A stretch of DNA of 48,112 bases, taken from positions 1 through 48,112 of the forward strand of contig CAIYPG010000121.1 of NCBI GenBank assembly GCA_903928055.1, written 5' to 3'. The position numbers and the translations under genes are program-made. Of this stretch, positions 1-7,612 are shown one piece after another. Source of the stretch: an uncultured beta proteobacterium (GTDB lineage Bacteria > Pseudomonadota > Gammaproteobacteria > Burkholderiales > SG8-39). The first letter of the stretch is position 1. Each line of letters starts with the position of its first letter. Under the pieces are notes generated by a model. That model did no database searches and was not told the DNA's origin. It saw only the letters and a list, made by a program, of their open reading frames with translations.

Positions 1-56
1 ACGTTGATCACTCCTGCACACCCCGTCGAAAAACCCAACAGGATAGGTGCATTGCG

Positions 57-113
57 TGGCCCAGTTTTCAGCGTGAATTACCGCCTAAATGGCTCAGCTT
101 TCAACGTGAATCA
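57..113. mobile_element. Terminal repeats of an IS21-like element (remnant)
   Basis: Two near-identical direct repeats of about 24 bp lie 33 bp apart (57-80 and 90-113). Both follow the pattern TGGCYCAG-TTTCARCGTGAATYA. A weaker third match (TTTTCAGCGT) follows at about 127-136. Several short direct repeats at the end are typical of IS21-family (istA/istB) elements, and this consensus resembles ends I know from Burkholderiales. No transposase reading frame is visible in the window, so this is either the edge of an element extending to the left or a leftover end. Confidence 0.5.
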
Positions 114-149
114 ACACGGTGTAGAATTTTCAGCGTCCTGCAGATCGAA

Positions 150-545
150 ATGACCCCCATGCTTCGCTCCAGTCTGATTGCCGCTCTATTGACGATGTGC
201 CTTGCGTCTGCAGCCTTTGCCCAAAAAGCGGTGAGGGCGCCTGCCGAAGAGCGCAGCCACGCCAGCACTGATCCGCTGGGCGAGGCGCAGCAGCGCGTGG
301 AGTTTGCCCGCCGCACCAGCGAGCAGGCCGGGGATCGCGTCAAGCAGGCCGAGCGCGTGCTGAAGGAGTTCGATGCCGAGTTCCAGTCAGCCAGGAAGCA
401 GCTTGACCAGTCCGCCTTGCGTCGGGATGCCGCGCGCAGGGATCTGGCCGATGCGAAGTCCAAGGCGGCCGTTGCGAGCAAGGGCTACGAAAAGGAGTCC
501 GCGGCTTTTGATCGACTGCGTACCACGGGCAAAAACGGCCGATAG
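150..545 (+). CDS. Small exported coiled-coil protein, function unknown
   Basis: The product is 131 residues. It has a clear Sec signal peptide (hydrophobic residues about 6-22, probable cleavage after AFA-Q near residue 24). The rest, about 35-120, is a charged, Ala/Arg/Glu/Lys-rich helix with heptad-like spacing, expected to be a periplasmic coiled coil. An internal ATG three codons on (159) could also be the start; the ribosome site is weak for both. It is first in a run of five close + strand genes coding for envelope proteins. I do not recognise a family. Confidence 0.6.
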   Translation: MTPMLRSSLIAALLTMCLASAAFAQKAVRAPAEERSHASTDPLGEAQQRVEFARRTSEQAGDRVKQAERVLKEFDAEFQSARKQLDQSALRRDAARRDLADAKSKAAVASKGYEKESAAFDRLRTTGKNGR

Positions 546-602
546 TCCGCCAGTAATGAACAATGGCGATTGCCTCCGGTCATTGCAGAAAGAGAACAGA
601 CC

Positions 603-992
603 ATGACACAGACACGCACTTCAACCATCCTTGCCGCTGCGGCACTGGCCGTGGCTGCATTGTCCTCGGCAGCCCCGTCACTGGCGCAGGCACCGGGCAA
701 CGTCAAGTCCATCACCACCACGCTGACCGGCAATGCCGCGCGCAAGGAGTGCCTGGGCCTGGCTGCGCAACAGCGCCTGCACTACTGGTATCGCGCCGAC
801 GGGCCGGTGGATTTCGCGATCCAGGTCGTCGAAGGCAAGGACACCTTGTACCCGGTGAAGAAGGACAAGTCGGTGATCGGCTCCGGCAACTACCAGGCGA
901 AGTCATCCAATGACTACTGCATGGTGTGGACGAATGTCGCCAGGCGCCCGGTGACACTGTCCTTTGAGTTTGCGCGGCTCGGAGGAAGCTGA
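603..992 (+). CDS. Small periplasmic protein with GOLD-like beta-sandwich pattern
   Basis: The product is 129 residues from the ATG at 603, chosen because it follows a purine-rich stretch (AAAGAGAAC) and begins directly with a signal peptide (cleavage near SLA-QAP, residue 29). An upstream TTG at 570 is in frame but would bury the signal peptide. The mature part carries alternating hydrophobic strands, a pair of cysteines (in KECLG and DYCMVW) and a pattern of the type YWYRADGPVDFAI ... YCMVWTN ... PVTLSFEF. That resembles the GOLD/emp24-like beta sandwich, which is an inference from pattern only. Its stop codon overlaps the next start (TGATG), so the two are probably co-translated. Confidence 0.55.
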   Translation: MTQTRTSTILAAAALAVAALSSAAPSLAQAPGNVKSITTTLTGNAARKECLGLAAQQRLHYWYRADGPVDFAIQVVEGKDTLYPVKKDKSVIGSGNYQAKSSNDYCMVWTNVARRPVTLSFEFARLGGS

Positions 993-1708
993 TGCGCCCG
1001 ATGAATTCCATCGCCATCGCGCTGCTCGCCATGTGCGGCGTCACCTTCAATGCTGTCGCGCAGGCGCCGGCCGGGCGCGTCGATGGCGGCGATCGCTACA
1101 ACAGCGTTGAACTGCAGGCCGAGGCGCAGCGTGAGGTTGCCAATGACCTCCTGAACGCCACGCTGTATGTCGAAGCCAGCGATGCCAATGCCGCACAACT
1201 GGCCGACACACTGAACCGGGCCGGCAATGCAGCGCTGAAGGCTGCGGCGGAGTTCAAGGCCGTTCGTGCACGCACCGGAGCCAATCAGACCTATCCGGTG
1301 TACGACCGCATCCAGAAGCTCACCGGCTGGCGCGGCCGCGCCGAGATCCGCCTGGACAGTCGTGATTTCCAGGCTGCAGCCGGGCTCATTGCAAAGCTTC
1401 AGGCCACAATGCAATTGGGATCAATTTCATTCAGTCTGGCCCAGGACACGCGGGAAAAGCTTGAGAATGATCTCATTGCGGAGGCCATCAATGCGTTCCG
1501 CGCCCGCGCGGATATCGCGCGCCAGGCGCTGGCCGGCAAGGCCTACAGGATCCGCCGCATTGCCATCAATACCGGTGGCGGCAGCGTGCAGCCGCGCCCG
1601 ATGTTCCGCATGGCGGCATCTGCCGCTGCGGAAGTTGCCACCCCGCAGCTCGAAGGCGGACTGAGTACGGTCACCGTCAGCGTTTCCGGTGCGGTTGAAG
1701 TCGATTAG
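992..1708 (+). CDS. SIMPL (DUF541) domain periplasmic protein
   Basis: The product is 238 residues. A signal peptide (about 1-23, cleavage near AVA-QAP) is followed by a SIMPL/DUF541 domain. The N-terminal strand (VELQAEAQREVANDLLNATLYVEA), the long central helix ending in the ARQALAGKAYRIRRIAINTGG segment, and the C-terminal TVTVSVSGAVEV strand are characteristic. Family members are 25-30 kDa periplasmic or outer-membrane-associated proteins of poorly defined function, sometimes linked to oxidative stress. The ATG overlaps the previous TGA by one base and GGAGGA lies just upstream, supporting the start and translational coupling. Confidence 0.8.
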   Translation: MRPMNSIAIALLAMCGVTFNAVAQAPAGRVDGGDRYNSVELQAEAQREVANDLLNATLYVEASDANAAQLADTLNRAGNAALKAAAEFKAVRARTGANQTYPVYDRIQKLTGWRGRAEIRLDSRDFQAAAGLIAKLQATMQLGSISFSLAQDTREKLENDLIAEAINAFRARADIARQALAGKAYRIRRIAINTGGGSVQPRPMFRMAASAAAEVATPQLEGGLSTVTVSVSGAVEVD

Positions 1709-1773
1709 TTGCGTGCCACCTGTTGCGACGGCGACGGCGACGACGGTGCCATCCATCCGTCATCGGGGCTGTC

Positions 1774-2424
1774 GTGAGTGCTGAGCACAGCGAGGCCGTG
1801 TTATTGCTGCACGGGCTGTGGATGAACCGGCTGGTGATGCAGTTCCTCAGTTCGCATCTGGAGCGGGCCGGATACGTCCCGCACATACTGTCCTACCGGT
1901 CCATGCAGGGCACCCTGTCGGAGCATCGCCGGCGCCTTGCCGAATGTGTCGCCGGCCTCGCAGAGCCGCGCGTGCATCTTGTCGGACACAGCATGGGCGG
2001 CGTCATCGCGCTGGATTTCCTCAGGCAGGTTGATGGCGATGCGCTCCTTGGTCCGCGCATCGGCCGCACGCTGCTGCTGGGTTCACCCGTGGTGGATTGC
2101 GGCGCGGCGCGTGATTTCGGCGAGTCTGCCGGTGGCCGCATGATGCTGGGTGAAAGTGTGACGGTCTGGCGTGAAGCCTTCCCTTTCCGGATTCCCGCCG
2201 GTCGCGAAGTGGGTGCCATCGCCGGCACCCAGCAGCTCGGCCTGGCGCAATTGTTCGTGAACATCCCCGGTGACAACGATGGCGTGGTGAGTGTCGAGGA
2301 AACACGCCTTCCAGGCCTCGCCGATCATCTCGTCATGCCGGTCAGTCATAGCGGCATGCTGTTTTCCGGGGAGGTGGCGGATCAATGCGCGTCCTTCCTC
2401 AGGGATGGGCGGTTCGTCCGGTGA
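1774..2424 (+). CDS. Alpha/beta-fold hydrolase (lipase/esterase-like)
   Basis: The product is 216 residues from GTG 1774. It has the oxyanion-hole motif LLLHGLWMN, the nucleophile elbow GHSMGG (Ser), an Asp in NIPGDNDGVV and the late His in PVSHSGML, so a full Ser-Asp-His triad is present. No signal peptide is seen, so it is probably cytoplasmic. The HGLW-type opening resembles a subgroup of small triacylglycerol-lipase-like hydrolases near envelope genes. A TTG at 1723 would add an Arg-rich stretch (RRRRRRR) unlike a normal N-terminus, so I prefer 1774, although its ribosome site is weak. The stop overlaps the next start (GTGA). Confidence 0.75.
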   Translation: MSAEHSEAVLLLHGLWMNRLVMQFLSSHLERAGYVPHILSYRSMQGTLSEHRRRLAECVAGLAEPRVHLVGHSMGGVIALDFLRQVDGDALLGPRIGRTLLLGSPVVDCGAARDFGESAGGRMMLGESVTVWREAFPFRIPAGREVGAIAGTQQLGLAQLFVNIPGDNDGVVSVEETRLPGLADHLVMPVSHSGMLFSGEVADQCASFLRDGRFVR

Positions 2425-3500
2425 GCCGCATCAGGCTCGCCGCCGTGCTGTTGGTCATTGCCGCGATCGGGGCGACCTCCGGCTGCAGCACCATGGCGTA
2501 TTACACCCAGGCGATCAGCGGCCACCTGCAGGTGATGCGCGCGGCAAAGCCGGTCTCGGAGCGGCTGGCCGATCCGTCCACCGCCGAGCCGCTGCGCTCA
2601 CGGCTGGTGCGGGCGCAGGCCATTCGCGAATTTGCCGTGCATGAACTCGCGCTGCCCGACAACGGCAGTTATCGCAGCTATGCCGACCTCGGCCGGTCCT
2701 TCGTGTTGTGGAACGTGTTTGCCACGCCCGAGTTTTCCGTGAAACCGGTGGAGTCCTGCTTTCCGGTGGCCGGCTGCGTGAGCTATCGCGGCTGGTATGC
2801 CGAGGCCGACGCAAGGCGCCACGCGGATGAACTGCACGGCCAGGGTTTTGATGTGCATGTCGGCGGCGTGCCGGCCTATTCGACTCTGGGCTGGTTCGAC
2901 GATCCGCTGCTGAACACCTTTCTCGCCTTTCCCGAAACCGAAGTGGCGCGGCTGGTTTTCCATGAACTGGCGCACCAGGTGGCCTATGCATCGGGAGACA
3001 CGGTGTTCAATGAATCTTTTGCCGTGGCGGTAGAGGAGGAGGGCGTGCGGCGCTGGCTGGCCGCACATGCCACGACGGAAAATGCGCCGGGCGAGGCGGC
3101 GCGCTATCAGGTGGGTCGCGAACGGCGGCGACAGTTCATTGTGCTGATGCTCGACTACCGGGGCCGTCTTGAACGCTTTTATGCGGCATCTGCGAACGAT
3201 GGCACGGATGCGCGCCGCGCCGGCAAGGCGGCGTTGTTCGCCGGGCTCGACGCCGATTACGCGCGCCTGAAGCAGTCCTGGGACGGCTTTGCCGGCTACG
3301 ACCGATTCCTCGCCGGCGGTGCAAACAACGCGCTGCTCGCCTCGATTGCCGCCTACAGCGAACGCCTGCCGGCCTTCCGCGCGCTGCTGGCGCACGAGCG
3401 CAACGACCTAGCCGCGTTTTACCGGGAGGTGAAGCGTCTGGCGGCATTGCCCGCGCCGGCGCGCGATGTCGCGCTGGAGAAGATCGCGCCGGCGCCATAG
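2421..3500 (+). CDS. Predicted lipoprotein aminopeptidase (COG4324 type)
   Basis: The product is 359 residues from the GTG at 2421, which overlaps the preceding stop by four bases. A start at 2385 is possible but would put 12 extra residues before the signal. The N-terminus is a lipoprotein signal (hydrophobic 5-17, lipobox ending GATSGC, Cys22). The metallopeptidase core shows HELAHQ starting at His181, followed by FNESFA and a downstream Glu (VEEEG), as in the predicted aminopeptidase family COG4324/PF10023. It is expected to be membrane-anchored in the periplasm. The last seven codons form the first unit of a 21-bp tandem repeat that runs past the stop codon. Confidence 0.8.
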   Translation: MSRIRLAAVLLVIAAIGATSGCSTMAYYTQAISGHLQVMRAAKPVSERLADPSTAEPLRSRLVRAQAIREFAVHELALPDNGSYRSYADLGRSFVLWNVFATPEFSVKPVESCFPVAGCVSYRGWYAEADARRHADELHGQGFDVHVGGVPAYSTLGWFDDPLLNTFLAFPETEVARLVFHELAHQVAYASGDTVFNESFAVAVEEEGVRRWLAAHATTENAPGEAARYQVGRERRRQFIVLMLDYRGRLERFYAASANDGTDARRAGKAALFAGLDADYARLKQSWDGFAGYDRFLAGGANNALLASIAAYSERLPAFRALLAHERNDLAAFYREVKRLAALPAPARDVALEKIAPAP

Positions 3501-3581
3501 AAGATCGCGTCTGCGCCATGGAGGATCGCGCCCACGCCAAAGTGGATCGCGCCCACGCCAAAGTGGATCGCGCCTACGCGA
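3477..3581 (+). repeat. Five tandem 21-bp repeats spanning a stop codon
   Basis: Five head-to-tail units of exactly 21 bp (3477-3497, 3498-3518, 3519-3539, 3540-3560, 3561-3581) share the core GATCGCG-N5-CGCC/CGC. The first unit encodes the last residues of the aminopeptidase (EKIAPAP). The second begins with the TAG stop where other units have GAG, TGG or AAG. Because 21 is a multiple of three, the remaining units stay in frame and would read KIASAP, WRIAPTP, KWIAPTP, KWIAPTR before a TGA at 3585-3587. The gene may once have been 29 codons longer. Confidence 0.85.
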
Positions 3582-3659
3582 TGGTGATTCGAAGTAGTGG
3601 TTCGAAAGCCCGCCCTGTAGAATCAGCTTGAGTACATCGCCGGTCGGAACAGGAAGTCC

Positions 3660-4763
3660 TTGTCTCAAGCACCTTCTCAGCGTCAGTCTTCACGCGCTCC
3701 GGCATCCGCCCCGGACGATGTGCGCAACCATTTCAGCGTCGACCTGAGCGCCGTCGTTCTCGCCGTCACCGGCGATGAGCCCAAGGTGCTGGCCGTCGTT
3801 TCCGATGCAGATGATGGCGCGTCCCATCCGGATGCGTTGCCCTCGGGGCGCCTTGAGTCGCAGCACCGCACGCTGGAGGCCGGCTTGCGTTCCTGGGTGG
3901 AACGCCAGACCGGACAGTCGCTGGGCTACGTCGAGCAGCTCTATACCTTCGGCGACAGCAACCGCATCGTGTCCGGCGCAAATGCGGATGTATCTGCGGA
4001 CCGGCAGCGCGTGCTGTCCATCGGCTACCTGGCGCTGGTGCGCGAGGCCCGCGTGTCGCACGTCTCCCATGTCGGCGGTTCGGCCGGCGAAGCCGTCTGG
4101 CGTGACTGGTACCGTTATTTTCCCTGGGAGGACTGGCGCGATGGCAAGCCGGCGATCCTGGCGCGCATCGAGCTGCAACTGAAGCGCTGGTGCGCGGTGG
4201 CGGCGACGAAGGAGGAGCGGCGCCTGCGCGAGGAGCGCGTGCGCATCGCCTTCGGCCAGCGCGACATTGCCTGGAGCGATGAGCGCGTGCTGGAGCGCTA
4301 CGAATTGCTCTATGAAGTGGGCCTGGTGCCGGAAGCCCATCGTGATCTGGGCGAGATCCATCGCGGACGGTCCGGCCGTGACGAGGGCATCCAGCCCTGG
4401 GCTGCGGCGGGCGATGCAATCACCGAAGGCGCGGTGATGCTGGCCGACCACCGGCGCGTGCTGGCGACGGCAATCGCCCGGCTGCGCGGCAAGATCAAAT
4501 ACCGTCCGGTGGTGTTCGAGCTCATGCCGCCGTCCTTCCGCTTCCTCCAGTTGCAGCGCGCGGTCGAGGCGCTGGCCGGTCTGCGATTGCACAAATCGAA
4601 TTTCCGCCGGCTGGTGGAAAGCCAGGGCCTGGTCGAGGAAACCGGTGAGGTGGAAGTGGGCACCGGCGGTCGTCCGGCGCGGCTGCTGCGGTTCCGCAGG
4701 GAGGTTTTGCTCGATCGCCCGGCGCCGGGCCTGCGCCTGCCGGTGGCACGCGGCACCCGGTAG
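3660..4763 (+). CDS. nadQ: NadQ/NrtR-like NAD biosynthesis regulator
   Basis: The product is 367 residues from TTG 3660 (AGGA five bases upstream). It matches the COG4111/NrtR-like architecture: an N-terminal Nudix-fold effector domain (about 23-140, with VDLSAVVLAV and YVEQLYTFGDSNRIV) and a C-terminal winged helix (about 280-350, with MPPSFRFLQLQRAVEAL, KSNFRRLV, GRPARLLRF). The Nudix box is degenerate (no GX5EX7REUXEE signature), so it should sense a ligand rather than hydrolyse one. It lies directly upstream of nadABC, whose leader carries two matched inverted repeats. NadQ is known as a repressor of NAD synthesis genes in alpha- and betaproteobacteria; assignment here is by motif and context. 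Confidence 0.75.
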   Translation: MSQAPSQRQSSRAPASAPDDVRNHFSVDLSAVVLAVTGDEPKVLAVVSDADDGASHPDALPSGRLESQHRTLEAGLRSWVERQTGQSLGYVEQLYTFGDSNRIVSGANADVSADRQRVLSIGYLALVREARVSHVSHVGGSAGEAVWRDWYRYFPWEDWRDGKPAILARIELQLKRWCAVAATKEERRLREERVRIAFGQRDIAWSDERVLERYELLYEVGLVPEAHRDLGEIHRGRSGRDEGIQPWAAAGDAITEGAVMLADHRRVLATAIARLRGKIKYRPVVFELMPPSFRFLQLQRAVEALAGLRLHKSNFRRLVESQGLVEETGEVEVGTGGRPARLLRFRREVLLDRPAPGLRLPVARGTR

Positions 4764-4859
4764 GCATTGATTATCACCATTAAAACAATCGTTTGTGGCG
4801 GGCTGTATTCCTGGCGGTGCCTGCCATAAGAATGTGACAGAAATTAAATCTTTCCTTGC

Positions 4860-4880
4860 TTATGCTCAGAATTAGTATAT
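4860..4880 (+). promoter_or_regulatory. Upstream NadQ-type operator overlapping the nadA promoter
   Basis: TTATGCT-N7-AGTATAT is an imperfect inverted repeat with the same 7-7-7 layout as the downstream site at 4926-4946. It overlaps a plausible sigma-70 promoter: TTGCTT at 4856-4861 and TATAGT at 4878-4883, spacer 16. Binding here would block RNA polymerase. The NadQ assignment is inference from the adjacent regulator gene. Confidence 0.6.
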
Positions 4881-4892
4881 AGTCTGGCTTGC

Positions 4893-4915
4893 ACCGGGCT
4901 TTAGACCCGGTTTTT
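4893..4915 (+). terminator. Leader hairpin with T-run before nadA
   Basis: ACCGGG (4893-4898) pairs with CCCGGT (4906-4911) around a 7-nt loop, followed by TTTTT. Outer bases GCTT and AAGC can extend the stem with an internal loop. It sits between the two operators, downstream of the presumed nadA promoter. It could be an attenuator-like leader structure or the terminator of the upstream regulator gene. The stem is short, so termination is uncertain. Confidence 0.4.
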
Positions 4916-4925
4916 AAGCAGCTAG

Positions 4926-4946
4926 TTATACTATATTTGAGTATAA
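4926..4946 (+). promoter_or_regulatory. Downstream NadQ-type operator overlapping the nadA ribosome site
   Basis: TTATACT-N7-AGTATAA is a perfect 7-bp inverted repeat with a 7-bp spacer (ATATTTG). Its right end overlaps the AAGGAG ribosome-binding site (4945-4950) of nadA. Together with the site at 4860-4880, centre-to-centre distance 66 bp, it forms a pair suited to cooperative or looping repression. Confidence 0.7.
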
Positions 4947-4956
4947 GGAGACAGCA

Positions 4957-5988
4957 ATGTCATCCCAAGCCGCTGGTGCAGCACCCGTCGTCAAGCCGGT
5001 TACCTTCATGTCCCCGGAAGCCGTTGCGCGCACTGCAGCCATCCAGACGCGTCTCCAGCCGGTGGTCTCCGCCGAGCGCTGGCCGCTGTTTGCTCCCGAC
5101 ATTGACGCCATCCTGCGCCTGAAGAAGGAGCGCAACGCCGTCATCCTGGCGCACAACTACCAGACCCCCGAGATTTTCCACGGCGTGGCCGACATCGTCG
5201 GCGACTCCCTGGCGCTGGCGCGCGAAGCCGCCATGGTCGAGGCCGACGTCATCGTGCTGTGCGGCGTGCACTTCATGGCCGAGACCGCGAAGATCATCAA
5301 TCCGGAAAAGACCGTGCTGATTCCGGACCTGAAGGCCGGCTGCTCGCTGGCCGAATCCATCACTGCCGCGGATGTGCGCCTGCTGCGCCAGAAGTATCCC
5401 GGCGTGCCGGTCGTGACCTACGTCAACACCTCGGCCGACGTGAAGGCCGAGAGCGACATCTGCTGCACCTCGGGCAATGCCGTGAAGGTGGTCGAGAGCC
5501 TCGGCGTGGACCGCGTCATCATGCTGCCCGACGAATTCCTCGCGCAGAACGTGCAGGCACAGACCAAGGTGAAGATCATCGCCTGGAAGGGCTACTGCGA
5601 AGTGCATGAGCTGTTCACTGTCGCTGATATTGAGGAGCTGCGTGCCAAGCACCCCGGTGTCATCGTCATGGCTCACCCGGAATGCCGGCCCGAAGTGGTC
5701 GAGGCTTCGGACTTCAGCGGTTCCACCGCGAACATGATTGACTTCGTCGACCAGAGGCGTCCGCCCAAGGTGATGCTGATCACCGAGTGCTCCATGAGCG
5801 ACAACATCGCCGTGCACCACCCGGAGATCGAGTACATCCGGCCCTGCCGCCTGTGCCCGCACATGAAGCAGATCACGCTGCCCAAGATCCGCGAAGCGCT
5901 GGAGCACATGCAGTTCGAAGTGACGGTCGATCCGGCCATTGCCGACCGCGCCCGCCTTGCCGTCGAGCGCATGCTCGCGGTGAAGTGA
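4957..5988 (+). CDS. nadA: Quinolinate synthase NadA
   Basis: This enzyme condenses iminoaspartate with dihydroxyacetone phosphate to form quinolinate, the second step of NAD synthesis from aspartate, using a [4Fe-4S] cluster. The product is 343 residues. Visible family features are LAHNYQ (about 65-70), LCGVHFMAETAK with Cys102, KGYCEVH with Cys214, AHPEC (His240, Glu242) and CRLCPHMK with Cys300; Cys102/214/300 are the likely cluster ligands. AAGGAG precedes the ATG by six bases. It is first in the nadA-nadB-nadC cluster and is controlled by the two inverted repeats upstream. Confidence 0.95.
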   Translation: MSSQAAGAAPVVKPVTFMSPEAVARTAAIQTRLQPVVSAERWPLFAPDIDAILRLKKERNAVILAHNYQTPEIFHGVADIVGDSLALAREAAMVEADVIVLCGVHFMAETAKIINPEKTVLIPDLKAGCSLAESITAADVRLLRQKYPGVPVVTYVNTSADVKAESDICCTSGNAVKVVESLGVDRVIMLPDEFLAQNVQAQTKVKIIAWKGYCEVHELFTVADIEELRAKHPGVIVMAHPECRPEVVEASDFSGSTANMIDFVDQRRPPKVMLITECSMSDNIAVHHPEIEYIRPCRLCPHMKQITLPKIREALEHMQFEVTVDPAIADRARLAVERMLAVK

Positions 5989-6007
5989 TTGCACTGATCC
6001 GATTGCA

Positions 6008-7612
6008 ATGAACGCATCCTCACTGGCACGCGAACGCGTCATCATCATCGGTGGCGGTGTTGCCGGCCTGGCCACGGCGCTGCGCCTCGCGCCCATGCCT
6101 GTGACGCTGCTGGTGCATGCGCCGCTGGGCACCGAAGCTTCCACGCCCTGGGCGCAGGGCGGCATTGCCGCCGCGCTGGGCGCTGACGATGCGCCGGCCC
6201 TGCATGCGGCCGACACGCTGACCGCAGGCGCCGGCCTCACCGATCTTTCCGTGGCGACACGCGTCGCCACTGCCGCTGCCGATTGCATCGCCCACCTCGT
6301 CGAACTCGGCACACCGTTTGACCGTGATGCAGAGGGCAGGCTGGCGCTGGGCCTGGAGGCCGCACACTCGCGCCGGCGCATTGTGCATGCCGGGGGCGAT
6401 GGCACCGGCCGCGTGGTCATGGAAACCCTGATCCGTGCAGTGCGCGCCGCACCCTCCATTGAAGTACTCGAAGGCGTGCGCGCCACCGGGCTGGTGGTCG
6501 AAGACGGCGCCGTAGTTGCCGTGAAGGGGTTGCGCACCGGCTCGCACGGCAATGCGCCGGTGTTCCTGCCGGCGCGTGCCGTGGTGCTTGCCACCGGTGG
6601 GCTCGGTGCACTGTATTCGTACACGACGAATCCGCTCGGTTCCACCGGCAGCGGCCTGGCGCTGGCCGCGCGCGCTGGTGCGGTGCTACGCGACATGGAA
6701 TTCGTGCAATTCCACCCCACCGCCATTGCGATTGGCAAGGATCCCATGCCGCTGGCGAGCGAAGCGCTGCGCGGCGAGGGCGCCATTCTCGTCAATGAGC
6801 GCGGTGAGCGTTTCATGGCTGACATCCCCGGTGCCGAACTTGCGCCGCGCGACGTGGTGGCACGGGCCGTGTGGCGCGAGATTGCGCGTGGCGGACAGGC
6901 GTATCTGGATACCCGCACCACGCTGGGTGACAGCATCGGCCGGCGCTTTCCGTCGGTGACTGCGCTGTGCCGCCAAGCCGGACTTGATCCGGCCACCGAA
7001 GCGATTCCCGTTCGACCTGCCGCGCATTACCACATGGGCGGCGTGCTGGTGGATGGCCGCGGCCGCTCGTCCGTCGCCGGCCTGTGGGCCTGCGGTGAAG
7101 TAGCCTCGACCGGATTGCATGGCGCCAATCGACTGGCCAGCAATTCGCTGCTGGAAGCGCTGGCCTATGCGTGCTGGATTGCCACGGACATCTCGGGCGT
7201 TGCCGCCGGGCGTCCCGCACGGCCGGTGGCGATGGCTGCGAACCTTGCGCTCAGTGCGGCGGATGCCCGCCGCGATGCCGCGCAGCTTGCCGATATCCGC
7301 ACGCTGATGACCCAGACGACCGGGGTGATGCGCGATGCGAACTCGCTGCGTGACGCAATCGCGAAACTGGAGCTCCTGGCGCTCACCGCCTCCAATGCCG
7401 CGTACTACACGCGTTCCACGGAGGCGGCACTGGTCGGCCTGCTGATCGCCGTCGCCGCGCGCGAGCGTCTCGAAAGCCGCGGCGCACATTGCCGCCGTGA
7501 CTATCCGGCTGCGCTGCCGGAACCGGCTTCGCATACGCTCATGACGTTGGCCGAGGCGCGCGCGCTGGTGGCTGGCGTGAAGAACGCACCATCGTCGGCA
7601 CGGAGCCTGTAA
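6008..7612 (+). CDS. nadB: L-aspartate oxidase NadB
   Basis: This FAD-dependent enzyme oxidises L-aspartate to iminoaspartate, the substrate of NadA. The product is 534 residues. It has the N-terminal dinucleotide-binding motif VIIIGGGVAGLATAL (about 11-25), STPWAQGGIAAALG, the FAD-domain block VLATGGLGALYSYTTNP, FHPTAIAI, and the C-terminal signature TGLHGANRLASNSLLEAL. It begins 19 bases after nadA and its TAA overlaps the nadC start (TAATG), so the three genes form one transcription unit. Confidence 0.95.
   Translation: MNASSLARERVIIIGGGVAGLATALRLAPMPVTLLVHAPLGTEASTPWAQGGIAAALGADDAPALHAADTLTAGAGLTDLSVATRVATAAADCIAHLVELGTPFDRDAEGRLALGLEAAHSRRRIVHAGGDGTGRVVMETLIRAVRAAPSIEVLEGVRATGLVVEDGAVVAVKGLRTGSHGNAPVFLPARAVVLATGGLGALYSYTTNPLGSTGSGLALAARAGAVLRDMEFVQFHPTAIAIGKDPMPLASEALRGEGAILVNERGERFMADIPGAELAPRDVVARAVWREIARGGQAYLDTRTTLGDSIGRRFPSVTALCRQAGLDPATEAIPVRPAAHYHMGGVLVDGRGRSSVAGLWACGEVASTGLHGANRLASNSLLEALAYACWIATDISGVAAGRPARPVAMAANLALSAADARRDAAQLADIRTLMTQTTGVMRDANSLRDAIAKLELLALTASNAAYYTRSTEAALVGLLIAVAARERLESRGAHCRRDYPAALPEPASHTLMTLAEARALVAGVKNAPSSARSL

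Noticed and set aside
1723..1773. N-terminal polyarginine extension of the hydrolase
   Set aside because: It comes from a CGACGG run before a plausible GTG start and does not fit a hydrolase N-terminus.
3408..3668. Minus-strand repeat protein (RRRDPLWRG repeats)
   Set aside because: It is the antisense reading of the 21-bp tandem repeat; no ribosome site or family resemblance.
4881..4956. NAD+ riboswitch upstream of nadA
   Set aside because: The leader is short and dominated by a simple hairpin and the operator; I see no NAD+-I or NAD+-II motif core.
4960..6996. Long open frame on the minus strand opposite nadA and nadB (about 678 codons)
   Set aside because: It mirrors two certain genes; its composition (Ser/Arg/His-rich, no motifs) is typical of antisense frames in GC-rich DNA.
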